Shown here: positions 55,599 to 64,000 of the stretch, piece after piece | How the letters are laid out: each line of letters starts with the position of its first letter | How positions within the stretch are numbered: position 1 is the stretch's first letter | Source of the DNA: JANXQG01 sp963780045 | Lineage (GTDB): Bacteria; Planctomycetota; Planctomycetia; Pirellulales; Thermoguttaceae | DNA length: 64,000 nt | NCBI GenBank assembly: GCA_963780045.1 | Contig: CAVZZZ010000001.1 | Coordinates: forward strand, 5,208,001-5,272,000 | Direction of reading: 5' to 3' | Program-made: the position numbers and the translations under genes | The notes under the pieces: model-generated | What the model was told of the DNA's origin: nothing | The model's database searches: none | The model's input: the letters and a program-made list of their open reading frames with translations, nothing else

Positions 55599-55944
55599 AT
55601 GGAAACGATTCACGGCGACAAACTGCGGGGGCACCTGGAGGCGATGATCTTGTCGGACTTGCGCGCGCGGCAACGCGCACGGGCTGGAAATCCTGCACCG
55701 CCTGGAACAAGCGGGCTGCGGACTGCTGAAGCTCAAGGAGGGGTCGTTGTATCCGGCCCTCTACCGCCTGGAGGCCTCCAAGCAGGTGGAAGCCGTATGG
55801 GAAGAACAGCCGCACGGCCGCCGCGGGGCGAGGCGGAGGATTTACCGCCTGACCCCCAAAGGCAAGAAAGCGCTCAGCCGCGGCCGGAACGAATGGCAAC
55901 AATTCGTGCAAGTGTTAGGCGGCATTTTAGGGGCCCCGGCGTAG
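55599..55944 (+). CDS. PadR-family transcriptional regulator, one frameshift
   Basis: The start ETIHGDKLRGHLEAMILSDL is the N-terminal helix of PadR. A single-base shift near 55670 leads to AHGLEILHRLEQAG, LKLKEGSLYPALYRLEA and RRIYRLTPKGKKALSRGRNEW, the winged-helix with its wing. The joined protein is about 114 residues, normal for the short PadR group. PadR proteins repress themselves and a neighbouring effector. The next gene encodes a Clp_N-HAAS membrane protein, the usual kind of partner. Confidence 0.85.
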
Positions 55945-55960
55945 AACCTGTCCGAAAACC

Positions 55961-56013
55961 CGTAGAAGCGGCGTCCCGCCGCATTTTGCAAGCGGCGGGA
56001 CGCCGCTTCTACG
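55961..56013. repeat. Perfect 22-bp inverted repeat (dispersed hairpin)
   Basis: Arms 55961-55982 and 55992-56013 (core AGAAGCGGCGTCCCGCCGC) are perfectly complementary with a 9-base loop. It lies between padR and the Clp_N-HAAS gene. It looks like a dispersed repeat; it could also reduce readthrough between the two genes. Confidence 0.75.
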
Positions 56014-56037
56014 AGACAATCCGAGCGAGGAATCCTA

Positions 56038-57282
56038 TGTTTCGCAGAGAAAAGACATCCGGCAATTTCAGCGAGCAAGCCCAAGTGGCGTTGCAGTTGG
56101 CCTTGGTGGAAGCGCAACAACTGCAACACGACTACGTCGGCACCGAGCACGTTTTGCTCGGCCTGATGAAAGAACCTTCGGGCCTGGCGGCAAGCGTGCT
56201 CAATACGTTTCGCGTCGATGCGGCGATGGTTCAGGCGGAAGTCGAAAAACTCGTCCAGCGCGGCGCAAAACCTGTAACGCTGCCGCAACCTCCGTACACG
56301 CCGCGGGCTACGCTGGCTTTGGCATTCGCCGCCGAGGAAGCCTGGTTTTGGAACCAGAAAACAATCGGCCCCGAACACTTGCTGCTGGGTCTGCTGCGCG
56401 AACCAGAAGGCGTGGCCGGGCAGGCGCTGCGGAATCTGGGCCTCGTTTTCGGCGATGTCGCGCGGGAAGTCGTCAAAACGCGGCGCGCGCAGATGCAAGT
56501 GGTGGAACGGGCGGTGCGGCCGGTCCGAGCCACCACCGCCCACAAGCGGAAAATGCGCGAAGAACTGCTGGCCCATCTGACAGCCATTTACGACGACGAA
56601 TTTGCCCGATCGAGGAACTCGACCGCCGGGCTGCACGAGGCCCAAAAGCGGTTTGGCGAGCCCGCGGAGTTGGCCCGCGAGTTGGATGCGGTCGTGCCGC
56701 TGAACGAACGCATTGGTTACCACTTCAAGCGCTGGCTCGCCTGGCGGGCGCCGGAGTCGGCAGCGCGATACGTGTGGCGGCAGGCGAAACTGTCGTTTTG
56801 CCTGCTGGCCGCTGCATGTCGCGGTGATCGCCGCAGGAACCGTGCTTCTGGCCGGGTGGGAGCGACAGGTCTGGCAAACCGCGGTGCGGGCCCCGATTGC
56901 GTTTTTGCTCCTGACGCCCGCCGCGCAATTCGGGCTGGGACTGCTGTATTACAAAATGCGCGATGCACTCTATGGCCCGCCCTGGGCGAAGAAATCGCCG
57001 GCGCGCGTGGCTGTGTTTGCCGTGCTGAGCGCGATGGTTTCGTTCGCGGCCAGCGGAGCATTCATAGCCGCATCGGCGTGGGCGATGACGCCCGTTGTGG
57101 AATCGCTGCTTCCGTTGGCTTGCGTCGCCGTCGGTATCGCAGTTGTCCTGCTCGCGCTAGCAAGCCAGAACGGTCCGCGGGAAATTCGTGATGCGCTATG
57201 GGCTATGTTGAATTTGAACGGCGCAGCATGGGAAAACACCAGCTCGCCGGGCCAAGGCGGCCCGTCGGTTGAACCGACGTAA
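56038..57282 (+). CDS. Clp_N - HAAS membrane protein, frameshifted near 56810
   Basis: Residues about 10-75 and 85-150 are two Clp_N repeats (FSEQAQVALQLALVEAQ, HDYVGTEHVLLGLMKEP; TIGPEHLLLGLLREPEG). Residues about 170-225 are a HAAS-type helical domain (KMREELLAHLTAIYDDEFA, EAQKRFGEPAELARELD). After the shift near 56810 come four TM helices (VAVIAAGTVLLAGW, VAVFAVLSAMVSFAASGAFIAA, LLPLACVAVGIAVVLLALA). HAAS domains are paired with PadR regulators. The Clp_N pair without an AAA+ ATPase suggests it binds peptides or damaged proteins as a sensor at the membrane; that is inference. Confidence 0.82.
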
Positions 57283-57299
57283 ATGGTTCGGAATTTGTC

Positions 57300-57563
57300 A
57301 TGAAAACGAAATCCGCATTACCCACCGCGACGATGGCCGCGATGGCATTGCTTGTTGCTGCTTCGGGCTGCGGCCTGGAAGGTCCGGCTCCCGGCGAGAA
57401 GAAGGGAGTCGAGGGTGCCGCAGAGGCAACCGCGCCCGCGACTGCCGCGCCGCCTACTGCCGCCGCTTCGTATGACAATATCAAGACAACGCCACGCTCA
57501 AAGCCCTAATTACGCCCAACGGCGGCGAACCAATCAATATTCGCAAGCTCCCCGGCGTGCAGT
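57300..57563 (+). CDS. Small lipoprotein, frameshifted
   Basis: The N-terminus AAMALLVAASGCG is a lipobox, followed by an Ala/Pro/Thr-rich stretch. At about 57480 the frame ends early (stop 57507-57509); a one-base shift gives QDNATLKALITPNGGEPINI ending RKLPGVQ at 57563, a more natural tail. It may belong to the short planctomycete lipoproteins with carboxypeptidase-regulatory-like segments. It lies 18 bases after the Clp_N-HAAS stop, so it could be in the same operon. Confidence 0.6.
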
Positions 57564-57582
57564 GACGGCGTCGATCCTTCAC

Positions 57583-57604
57583 AACCACCGCGGCGGTTCT
57601 TTTG
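57583..57604 (+). terminator. Intrinsic terminator candidate after the lipoprotein gene
   Basis: AACCACCG/CGGCGGTT forms an 8-bp stem with one mismatch, followed by CTTTTG. It separates the padR cluster from the aceE promoter. Confidence 0.5.
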
Positions 57605-57746
57605 TACGCCATTCCGGCTGAGGGCCCAGCCGTTTGCCAAGCGACGAGCGCAGCCCTGGATTCGGCTGTGCCACGGGCCTCGTTCTATCGCGGAAATGGC
57701 CGTGCCAGCGGCGACGGGACACCGCCAAACATGGGGGCAAGCGCCC

Positions 57747-57775
57747 TTGGACTTGACCTCTGCAAGACGTACAAT
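57747..57775 (+). promoter_or_regulatory. Sigma-70-type promoter of aceE
   Basis: TTGGAC (57747-57752) and TACAAT (57770-57775) are 17 bases apart; the start would be about 20 bases before the ATG at 57802. No clear Shine-Dalgarno sequence precedes the ATG. Confidence 0.6.
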
Positions 57776-57801
57776 ATACGGCCATCTCGCGGACCATATT
57801 T

Positions 57802-60513
57802 ATGAAACCACATGCTGACGAAAAGAAGCTCTTTTCCGGGGTCGTACCCATCCTGGAGAGGGATGACAACCCCCCAGAGACATCGGAATGGCTCGATGCC
57901 TTGGACTACGTGTGCCAGTCGCAAGGCCGCGAGCGGGCACAATTCCTGTTGGAAAAGCTCCGCGAGCGGGCATTTCGCATGGGCGTTCCGTTCGCGTCCA
58001 GCGCGACGACGCCGTATATCAACACCATTCCGGTTGAACTCGAGCCACCGTATCCAGGCGACCGCCAGATCGAGCGCCGGATCAAGAGCATCATCCGCTG
58101 GAACGCGATGGCGATGGTCGTTCGCGCGAATAAGCGGTGCGCCGGCATCGGCGGGCATATTTCCACGTTTGCCTCGGCCGCTACACTCTACGAAGTAGCC
58201 TTCAACCACTTCTTCCGCGGCAAGCAGGGGGCCGAGCCGCCCGACCAGGTCTTCTTCCAGGGCCACGCCACGCCCGGCATTTATGCACGGGCCTATCTGC
58301 TGGGCCGGCTGAACGAGCAGCATATGATCAATTTCCGCCGCGAGCTTCAGCCGGGCGGCGGACTTTCGTCGTATCCGCATCCTTGGCTCATGCCAGAGTT
58401 TTGGGAATTCCCCACGGTGTCGATGGGCCTCGGTCCGATCATGGCCATCTACCAGGCGCGGTTCAACCACTACCTGACCGACCGCGGCATCAAGCCCGAC
58501 GCCAAGGACTCGCGCGTATGGGCATTCCTGGGCGACGGCGAGTGCGACGAGCCGGAGACATTGGGCGCAATCACGCTGGCCGCTCGCGAGGGCCTGGACA
58601 ACCTGGTTTTCGTTATCAACTGCAACTTGCAGCGGCTGGACGGCCCGGTCCGCGGCAACGGCAAAATCGTGCAGGAGCTGGAGGGCGCGTTCCGCGGCGC
58701 CGGCTGGAACGTGATCAAGGTCCTTTGGGGCTGCGACTGGGACCCGCTCCTGGCCGCCGACCGCGACGGCCTGCTGGTCCGTCGCATGGGCGAGATCGTC
58801 GACGGCCAGATGCAGAAATACACGGTGATGCCGGGCGCTTACGTCCGCGAACACTTCTTCGGCGTCGATCCGCGTCTGGCGGCGCTGGTCGAGCATTTGA
58901 GCGACGAGCAATTGGGCACTCTCCGCCGCGGCGGCCACGATCCGCTCAAAGTCTATGCGGCCTACAAGGCGGCGGTGGAATACCGCAGCGCACCGACCGT
59001 CATCCTCGCGCAAACGATCAAGGGTTACGGACTGGGCGAAGCGGGTGAAGGCCGCAACATCACGCACCAGCAGAAGAAGCTCAACGAAGAGGAGCTCTTG
59101 ACGTTCCGCACGCGCTTCGAGATCCCCATCAGCGACGAGCAAGCCGCGCACGCCCAGTTCTACAAGCCGCCCGACGACAGCCCGGAAATGGTCTATCTCC
59201 GCGAGCACCGCATGACGCTGGGCGGTTTCGTGCCCAGCCGCCGCGCTCCCACGACGCGGTTGGAGGAGCCGAAGTGGGACGATTTCCACGAGTTCTATGC
59301 CGGCAGCGAGGGCCGCGAGGTTTCCAGCACGATGGCCTTCGTGCGCCTGCTGGTGAAATTGATGCGCAACAAGAACATCGGCCGCTATGTCGTGCCCATC
59401 GTGCCGGACGAGGCCCGCACGTTCGGCATGGAGGCCCTCTTCCGCCAGTTCGGCATCTATTCGCACAGCGGGCAGCTCTACGAGCCAGTCGATTCGGACA
59501 ACGTGCTCTATTACCGCGAGGCGATCGACGGCCAAATCCTGGAGGAAGGCATCAACGAGGCGGGATCGCTGGCCTCGTTCATCGCGGCGGGCTGCGCACG
59601 ATCCAGCCACGGCGTGAGCATGATCCCGTTTTTCATCTACTATTCGATGTTCGGCTTTCAGCGCGTCGGCGACTTGATTTGGGCCGCCGGCGACATGCGC
59701 TGCCGCGGGTTTCTGCTCGGCGGGACCGCCGGCCGCACGACGCTTTCCGGCGAGGGCTTGCAGCACCAGGATGGCAACAGCCATCTCAACGCTTTGGCCT
59801 TCCCCTCGGTGCTGGCCTACGATCCGTGTTTTGCCTACGAACTTACGGCGATCGTGCTGGACGGCATTCGCAAGATGTACTTCGAAGACCAGGACGCCTT
59901 CTATTACATCACTCTGATGAACGAGAATTACGAAATGCCGGTCCTGCCGACGGGCTCGACCGAAGGCATCTGCCGGGGCATGTATCTGCTTTCGCAGCGG
60001 CTCTTGGGCGAAAAGTCTCCGCACGTGCGGCTTTTCGGCAGCGGGGCCATCCTCCGCGAGACGCTGCGAGCACAGGACCTGCTGGAGCAAAAGTTCGGCG
60101 TCTCCAGTAGCGTCTACAGCGTCACCAGCTACAAGAACCTCTACTACGACGGCCGCGAATGCGACCGCTGGAACCGGCTCCATCCGGACTCCTCGCCGCG
60201 GCGGCCGTACGTCATACAAACCTTAAACGGCACGTCGGGACCGACCGTAGCCGCCTCGGACTACGTGGCCGCGGTGCCCTTGGCGATCGCCCCTTGGATC
60301 GGCCCGGATTACGCGGTGCTTGGCACCGACGGCTTCGGCCGCAGCGAATCGCGCGAGGACCTGCGGCGGTTTTTCGAAGTTGACGCCGAGAACATCACTC
60401 TGACAGCCTTGGAGCAGCTCGTCCGCCGCGGCGAATATGAAAAATCGCAGCTTGCCGGCGCCGTCGTCACGCTGGGCTTGGACCCGGAGAAGTTGAATCA
60501 GGTGCGGCTGTAG
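57802..60513 (+). CDS. aceE: Pyruvate dehydrogenase E1 component, homodimeric type
   Basis: A 903-residue intact protein close to the usual length of AceE. Key segments: GGHISTFASAATLYEVAFNH, FFQGHATPGIYARAYLLGR, the thiamine diphosphate motif GDGECDEPETLGAI ending VINCN, RVGDLIWAAGDMRCRGFLLG and AGRTTLSGEGLQHQDG. It decarboxylates pyruvate and passes the acetyl group to the E2 lipoyl domain. No E2 or E3 gene follows in the window; gltX follows eight bases after the stop, so these two seem co-transcribed. Confidence 0.96.
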   Translation: MKPHADEKKLFSGVVPILERDDNPPETSEWLDALDYVCQSQGRERAQFLLEKLRERAFRMGVPFASSATTPYINTIPVELEPPYPGDRQIERRIKSIIRWNAMAMVVRANKRCAGIGGHISTFASAATLYEVAFNHFFRGKQGAEPPDQVFFQGHATPGIYARAYLLGRLNEQHMINFRRELQPGGGLSSYPHPWLMPEFWEFPTVSMGLGPIMAIYQARFNHYLTDRGIKPDAKDSRVWAFLGDGECDEPETLGAITLAAREGLDNLVFVINCNLQRLDGPVRGNGKIVQELEGAFRGAGWNVIKVLWGCDWDPLLAADRDGLLVRRMGEIVDGQMQKYTVMPGAYVREHFFGVDPRLAALVEHLSDEQLGTLRRGGHDPLKVYAAYKAAVEYRSAPTVILAQTIKGYGLGEAGEGRNITHQQKKLNEEELLTFRTRFEIPISDEQAAHAQFYKPPDDSPEMVYLREHRMTLGGFVPSRRAPTTRLEEPKWDDFHEFYAGSEGREVSSTMAFVRLLVKLMRNKNIGRYVVPIVPDEARTFGMEALFRQFGIYSHSGQLYEPVDSDNVLYYREAIDGQILEEGINEAGSLASFIAAGCARSSHGVSMIPFFIYYSMFGFQRVGDLIWAAGDMRCRGFLLGGTAGRTTLSGEGLQHQDGNSHLNALAFPSVLAYDPCFAYELTAIVLDGIRKMYFEDQDAFYYITLMNENYEMPVLPTGSTEGICRGMYLLSQRLLGEKSPHVRLFGSGAILRETLRAQDLLEQKFGVSSSVYSVTSYKNLYYDGRECDRWNRLHPDSSPRRPYVIQTLNGTSGPTVAASDYVAAVPLAIAPWIGPDYAVLGTDGFGRSESREDLRRFFEVDAENITLTALEQLVRRGEYEKSQLAGAVVTLGLDPEKLNQVRL

Positions 60514-60521
60514 AACCCCAA

Positions 60522-62084
60522 ATGACCGTCCGCACACGTTTCGCCCCCAGCCCGACAGGATACCTGCACATCGGCGGAGTGCGGACCGCGCTGTTTTGCT
60601 GGCTTTTCGCCCGGCGGCATGGTGGGCAGTTCATCCTGCGGATCGACGATACCGACCAGCAACGGAACGTCGATGAGGCCCTGGCCCCAATCCTGCACGG
60701 CCTTCACTGGCTGGGAATCGACTGGGACGAAGGGCCGGAAGTTGGTGGACCGTACGCACCCTACTATCAATCGCAACGCGGCAACCGCTATCGGGCGGCG
60801 GTCGAGAAGCTGCTCGCGGCCGGAGCGGCCTACTACGACTACGCTACGACCGACGAATTGCAGGCTGAGCGCGAGGCAGCAGAGCGCGAGAAGCGGCTCT
60901 TCCTTTATAGCCGCCGCTGGATGGCGCATAACGCGGCCGACCGCACACGATTCGAGAATGAGGGCCGCCGGCCGGTCGTGCGGCTGAAAATGCCGCGCGA
61001 GGGAACGCTCGTGGTCAAGGACGTGATCCGCGGCGACGTGGCAGTCGATTGGGCCCGCGAGCAGGACCACGTCGTCCAACGGGCGGATGGCACGTGCCTC
61101 TATCACCTGGCCAACGTGGTCGACGACCACGACTTCAAGATCACGCACGTCATTCGCGCCGAGGAGCATCTTTCCAATACGCCGCGGCAGGTCTTCATCG
61201 CCCAGGCGCTGGGCTACGTGCTGCCGGTCTACGCTCATTTACCTTTCGTCGCCGAGCCGGGCAGCAAGACCAAGCTGAGCAAGCGAAAGCTCGACAAGTA
61301 TCTCAAGAACGCCGACTTCGCTGCGCTGATGAAGCACGGCCGCAAGGTGGCCGACGCCCTGAAGACGGAGGTCGATCCCAACACGTTCAATCCCGTAGTG
61401 GTCGATTTCTACGAGCAGGTGGGCTACCTGCCGGACGCCATCAACAACTACTTGGCCCTGTTGGGCTGGTCGCTGGACGACCAGACCGAAGATTTCACCC
61501 GCGAGGAGTTGATCCGGCACTTTTCTTTGGAGCGAGTCAACAAGGCGGCGGCCAGCTTCGACCCCAAGAAGCTCTGGGCCTTCCAAGAGCGGCACATGCA
61601 GCGGCTGCAGGTGGCGAAGAAGGTGGAACTGGTCGTGCCGTACATGCAATGCCTCCGGCTTGCCGCTTCGCAATTGACGGACACCGAGCGAGCGAAGATC
61701 GGGCATGTCGTTCGCGCGGCCGGTGACCGCATCAAGACGGCTGGCGACATTTTGGATTACTGTTACTTTTTCGTGGCCGACGACAAGCTTGTCTACGATG
61801 AAAAGGCCGTAGCCAAATCGTTGCAGAAACCCGGGGCCGTCGAACTGCTGGCCGCGTACAAGCAGCAGTTGGCCTCCGCCGAGGCGTTCGACGCGGCGTC
61901 GCTAGAACATATGACGCATGCATTCGTGGCCGCGCGTGGCTTGAAGATCGGCGACATCGTCCACTCGCTCCGCGCAGCGGTGACGGGTCAGTCGATTGGA
62001 CTTGGATTGTTCGACAGCCTGGCGATTCTTGGTAGGGAGAGTTGCTTGGAAAGAATCGAGCGGACACTTGACCACAATTCGTAG
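60522..62084 (+). CDS. gltX: Glutamyl-tRNA synthetase
   Basis: A 520-residue class I synthetase with the HIGH-type motif PSPTGYLHIGGVRTALF, the GluRS segment LRIDDTDQQRNVDEAL, HVIRAEEHLSNTPRQV and the KMSKS-type loop KTKLSKRK. It charges tRNA-Glu, and in bacteria lacking GlnRS also tRNA-Gln. The C-terminal anticodon-binding part (ALLGWSLDDQTEDFTREELI) is complete. It starts eight bases after aceE. Confidence 0.95.
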   Translation: MTVRTRFAPSPTGYLHIGGVRTALFCWLFARRHGGQFILRIDDTDQQRNVDEALAPILHGLHWLGIDWDEGPEVGGPYAPYYQSQRGNRYRAAVEKLLAAGAAYYDYATTDELQAEREAAEREKRLFLYSRRWMAHNAADRTRFENEGRRPVVRLKMPREGTLVVKDVIRGDVAVDWAREQDHVVQRADGTCLYHLANVVDDHDFKITHVIRAEEHLSNTPRQVFIAQALGYVLPVYAHLPFVAEPGSKTKLSKRKLDKYLKNADFAALMKHGRKVADALKTEVDPNTFNPVVVDFYEQVGYLPDAINNYLALLGWSLDDQTEDFTREELIRHFSLERVNKAAASFDPKKLWAFQERHMQRLQVAKKVELVVPYMQCLRLAASQLTDTERAKIGHVVRAAGDRIKTAGDILDYCYFFVADDKLVYDEKAVAKSLQKPGAVELLAAYKQQLASAEAFDAASLEHMTHAFVAARGLKIGDIVHSLRAAVTGQSIGLGLFDSLAILGRESCLERIERTLDHNS

Positions 62085-62271
62085 TCGATTCGCGGCTGAG
62101 CGCAGTGAAGCGGATACCGAACGTTCGCAATTCACCTAACGTTTCCTCGTCGAGCGCGTACACTCGGTTTGGCAAGATGGCGCCAGCGAAATGCCAAAGG
62201 AGGATTGGCAGCGCCGGTGCCTCCTCTGCCTTAATAAAGCGGATTGCGACTTTCACGGGCTCCTGCTTCAC
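61732..62271 (-). CDS. Small conserved hypothetical protein overlapping the gltX 3' end
   Basis: The first 55 residues (VKVAIRFIKAEEAPALPILL, RVYALDEETLGELRTFGIRF, TALSRES) resemble a small hypothetical protein I have seen repeatedly in planctomycetes. The frame then runs on antisense into gltX as low-complexity Arg/Ser sequence, so the true stop has probably been lost through an indel near 62080. The believable coding part is about 62085-62271. Confidence 0.5.
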   Translation of the reverse strand: MKQEPVKVAIRFIKAEEAPALPILLWHFAGAILPNRVYALDEETLGELRTFGIRFTALSRESTTNCGQVSARFFPSNSPYQESPGCRTIQVQSTDPSPLRGASGRCRRSSSHARPRMHASYVLATPRRTPRRRPTAACTRPAVRRPRVSATIWLRPFHRRQACRRPRKSNSNPKCRQPS

Positions 62272-62280
62272 AAGAGTCTT

Positions 62281-63502
62281 CTACTCGTCCCCGCTCAGCT
62301 TCCCCAAGTGCTCCGCCAGCGCCTTGTTCAACCGCTTGCCGCGAACGTCCAGCGAGAGCACTCGCCCGTCCTTGTCGAGGAGCACCATTTGCGGGATCGT
62401 GAAAATGCCGTAATAGGTGGCCATCGACCGGTCCGTGCCGCGGGCGTCGTAGCGGTCCAAGAGTACGGGCCAGGGATACTTCTCTCTGTCGAGGAAGTCA
62501 GCGATCGTCTTGCGGTCGCGGTCGAGGCTCACACCCACCACCTCGAAGCCGCGCTTGCGGTACGCCCGATAACAGTTGGCAATGTTCGGTATCTCGTCGC
62601 GGCAGGGGCCGCACCAGGTGGCGAAGAAGACGACCAGCACGATCTTGCCCTTGTATTTCTTCATGTCGGCCGCGCGGCCGGCCAACGTCGCGCCTTGCAG
62701 CACGAAGGGCTTGCCGACAAGCTCCAGCCGCCGTGCCGCGCCGAGCAAGGTGGCGGCTGTGCTGGCGAACCTCGCGTCGCTGGCCGCCACAGCGGCCCCC
62801 AATTCCTTATAGGCGGCCACGGCAATCTCGCGTTTCTGATGCTCCTCGCCGCTGGTCGCCAGGTCGATCGCCAGGCGGACGGCGTCATCGTCATCGCGGT
62901 GTTTGAGGTAGTCGGCCAGGCTCGCAACGATTTCGGAATACTGTTTGACGTTCATCGCGGCAGCCTGCTGTGCGCGGCCTTCGAGTATCGCCAATTGCAC
63001 GTCGTGGACCAGTTGCGGCGGTCCTTGGAGCTGCGTGGGCGGCGGTGATTGCGGCGACGTCCCTTGCGCCGGGGCCTGTGGCAGCGGCGTCAAATCCCGC
63101 GCCTGCCGAGCGCGGCCTCGATTTTGGCCGTCGCCGCCGTATCGCCCAGCCGCTCCAGCACGATGAGCGCCGCGACCTTCGCCCGCATCGCCGTGCGGAC
63201 CTGATCGGGCGTGGGAACCGGCTTGACTGCCAGGAGCTTATCGCAGGCGGCCAGTTGCGCTCGGCGCGGCGGCGGCGAAAGTCGGAATCGGCCAGGCGCA
63301 GGCTCGAAGGCGGCGGCATCTGCTTCAGGCCCTCAATGTACTTTTGCAGCTCGTCGGCTGTGCCGTCGGGCACGCGAAAGGGATCGCGCACGGCCGATTT
63401 CGTGGCGACGAAGGTGCTGTCCTCGGCGCGCGAGATTGACGACCCGGCGGCGATGGCAAGTGCGGCAGCTACCGTCAGAATGCCGCAAACAATGCGCGAC
63501 AT
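62281..63502 (-). CDS. TlpA/ResA-like thioredoxin-fold protein, two frameshifts
   Basis: The N-terminal frame has a signal peptide (VCGILTVAAALAIAAGSSIS). A middle stretch in a second frame reads KLLAVKPVPTPDQVRTAMR and ALIVLERLGDTAATAKI (about 63115-63265). The main frame (62281-63093) ends in the redox domain: KGKIVLVVFFATWCGPCRDE with the CxxC motif, GVSLDRDRKTIADFL and MATYYGIFTIPQMVLLDKDG. Such proteins reduce or exchange disulfides outside the cytoplasm, which would suit the Cys-rich wall proteins of this lineage. Shifts lie near 63265 and 63115. Confidence 0.83.
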
Positions 63503-63591
63503 GCCATTATCCTTGTGGAGTCAAGTGAAGGTTGTAGGGTGGGAACGGGACCCGGGATCGTAATACATCATCCGTGTGCGCAAAGAGATTG

Positions 63592-64000
63592 TCAACCTCG
63601 AATCAGCCGCTGCTCAATCACTTCAAAGACGGTCCGCGCCGCATGGCGCTTGCTTCCCTGCGCAGCAGCCAAAACGCGGCCTTGCGGGTCGATCACTTCA
63701 ACCTGTGCCGTCCGTGCGTGCATCGTGGCCGGCCCGTTGGCTACGATCAGATCGCATTTTTTCCGCTGCAGCTTCTGCATGGCCCTCATGCGATGGTCGG
63801 CCGTCTCCAAGGCAAAGGCAACCATCCACTGCGAATTCCTAATCGCGCCCAGGCGTGCTACGATGTCCGGCGTCTCGACCAACTCCACGTCGATCGCGCG
63901 GCCGGTCTTATGCATTTTCTCCGCGGCCACCACGCGCGGCCGATAGTCGCAGGGCGCCGCAGCGGCAATCAGTCCGGCGCATTGGGGAAACACTTCCAGG
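63592..64000 (-). CDS. coaBC: CoaBC, phosphopantothenate-cysteine ligase part (partial)
   Basis: The gene enters from the right window edge. The visible part reads GLIAAAAPCDYRPRVVAAEK, MHKTGRAIDVELVETPDIVA, WMVAFALETADHRMRAMQKL and KKCDLIVANGP, which is the CoaB half of the bifunctional flavoprotein of coenzyme A synthesis (AAPxDYRP and VGFALET motifs; here VAFALET). The C-terminus (FEVIEQRLIRG) is normal. It makes 4'-phosphopantothenoylcysteine; the CoaC decarboxylase half would lie beyond 64000. Confidence 0.9.
   Translation of the reverse strand, partial: LEVFPQCAGLIAAAAPCDYRPRVVAAEKMHKTGRAIDVELVETPDIVARLGAIRNSQWMVAFALETADHRMRAMQKLQRKKCDLIVANGPATMHARTAQVEVIDPQGRVLAAAQGSKRHAARTVFEVIEQRLIRG

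Noticed and set aside
57685..60219. 844-residue minus-strand open frame opposite aceE
   Set aside because: Antisense shadow; composition rich in Arg, Ala, Val and His without domains, while aceE is unmistakable.

Overview
The window looks like a chromosomal segment of a planctomycete, most likely in or near Pirellulales. The evidence is GC-rich DNA, a Cys-rich YTV-repeat wall protein, a PEP-CTERM protein with autotransporter-type strand repeats, an ECF sigma / FecR-LamG pair, an SHD1 protein, a PadR/HAAS module, TPR glycosyltransferases of the OGT type, many ITDAGL-type leucine-rich repeats, and an EF-Ts with the TDF motif changed to TAP.

Layout. 1-2.8 kb: TadG-like pilus or surface protein, membrane-anchored rhodanese, rsmD. 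2.9-5.6 kb: secreted cyclophilin and PQQ-propeller protein. 5.6-7.5 kb: small accessory genes (membrane protein, cREC receiver, DUF5615/DUF433 pair). 7.6-10.9 kb: translation operon rpsB-tsf-pyrH-frr on the minus strand with a recognisable promoter. 11.07-11.14 kb: tRNA-Gln(UUG). 11.2-36.8 kb: an all-minus-strand array of surface and glycosylation genes built from recombined, duplicated and chimeric modules: two copies of a TPR-GT4 glycosyltransferase, two OGT-like TPR proteins (one truncated), two PKD/Ig surface proteins whose 5' ends run into a GT4 tail, four LRR proteins, two RAYT (Y1) transposase elements, and an Ig surface protein fused to sigma-70 region 2. 37.2-38.9 kb: YTV protein with exactly 12 + 12 sixteen-residue repeats. 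39-46 kb: DUF2442, IS91-type remnant, DUF502, polytopic metallophosphoesterase, SHD1 protein, YTV relic, GNAT. 46.2-47.9 kb: two GH43-like secreted proteins, the second truncated. 48-53 kb: ECF sigma, FecR-LamG and PEP-CTERM strand-repeat operon. 53.3-57.6 kb: nucleotidyltransferase-like protein, Tat-exported sugar isomerase-like protein, truncated GloVer protein, PadR with Clp_N-HAAS membrane protein, lipoprotein. 57.8-64 kb: aceE, gltX, small hypothetical, TlpA-like thioredoxin, coaBC (cut by the window edge).

Most striking is the 11.2-36.8 kb array. A 3.7-kb block (GT4-LRR-RAYT) occurs twice, 18.28 kb apart, and one edge of both copies lies at the outer end of the 22-bp inverted repeat of the RAYT element. 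Several short dispersed repeats sit in frame inside the glycosyltransferases. Three surface-protein ORFs have lost their own 5' ends and begin in unrelated genes. Together these suggest a recombining surface-protein and glycosylation cassette, but assembly chimerism must be excluded first.

Caution: about two dozen single-nucleotide frameshifts are inferred, including one in the essential gene pyrH where both halves are otherwise well conserved. Many are probably sequencing or assembly errors rather than biology.
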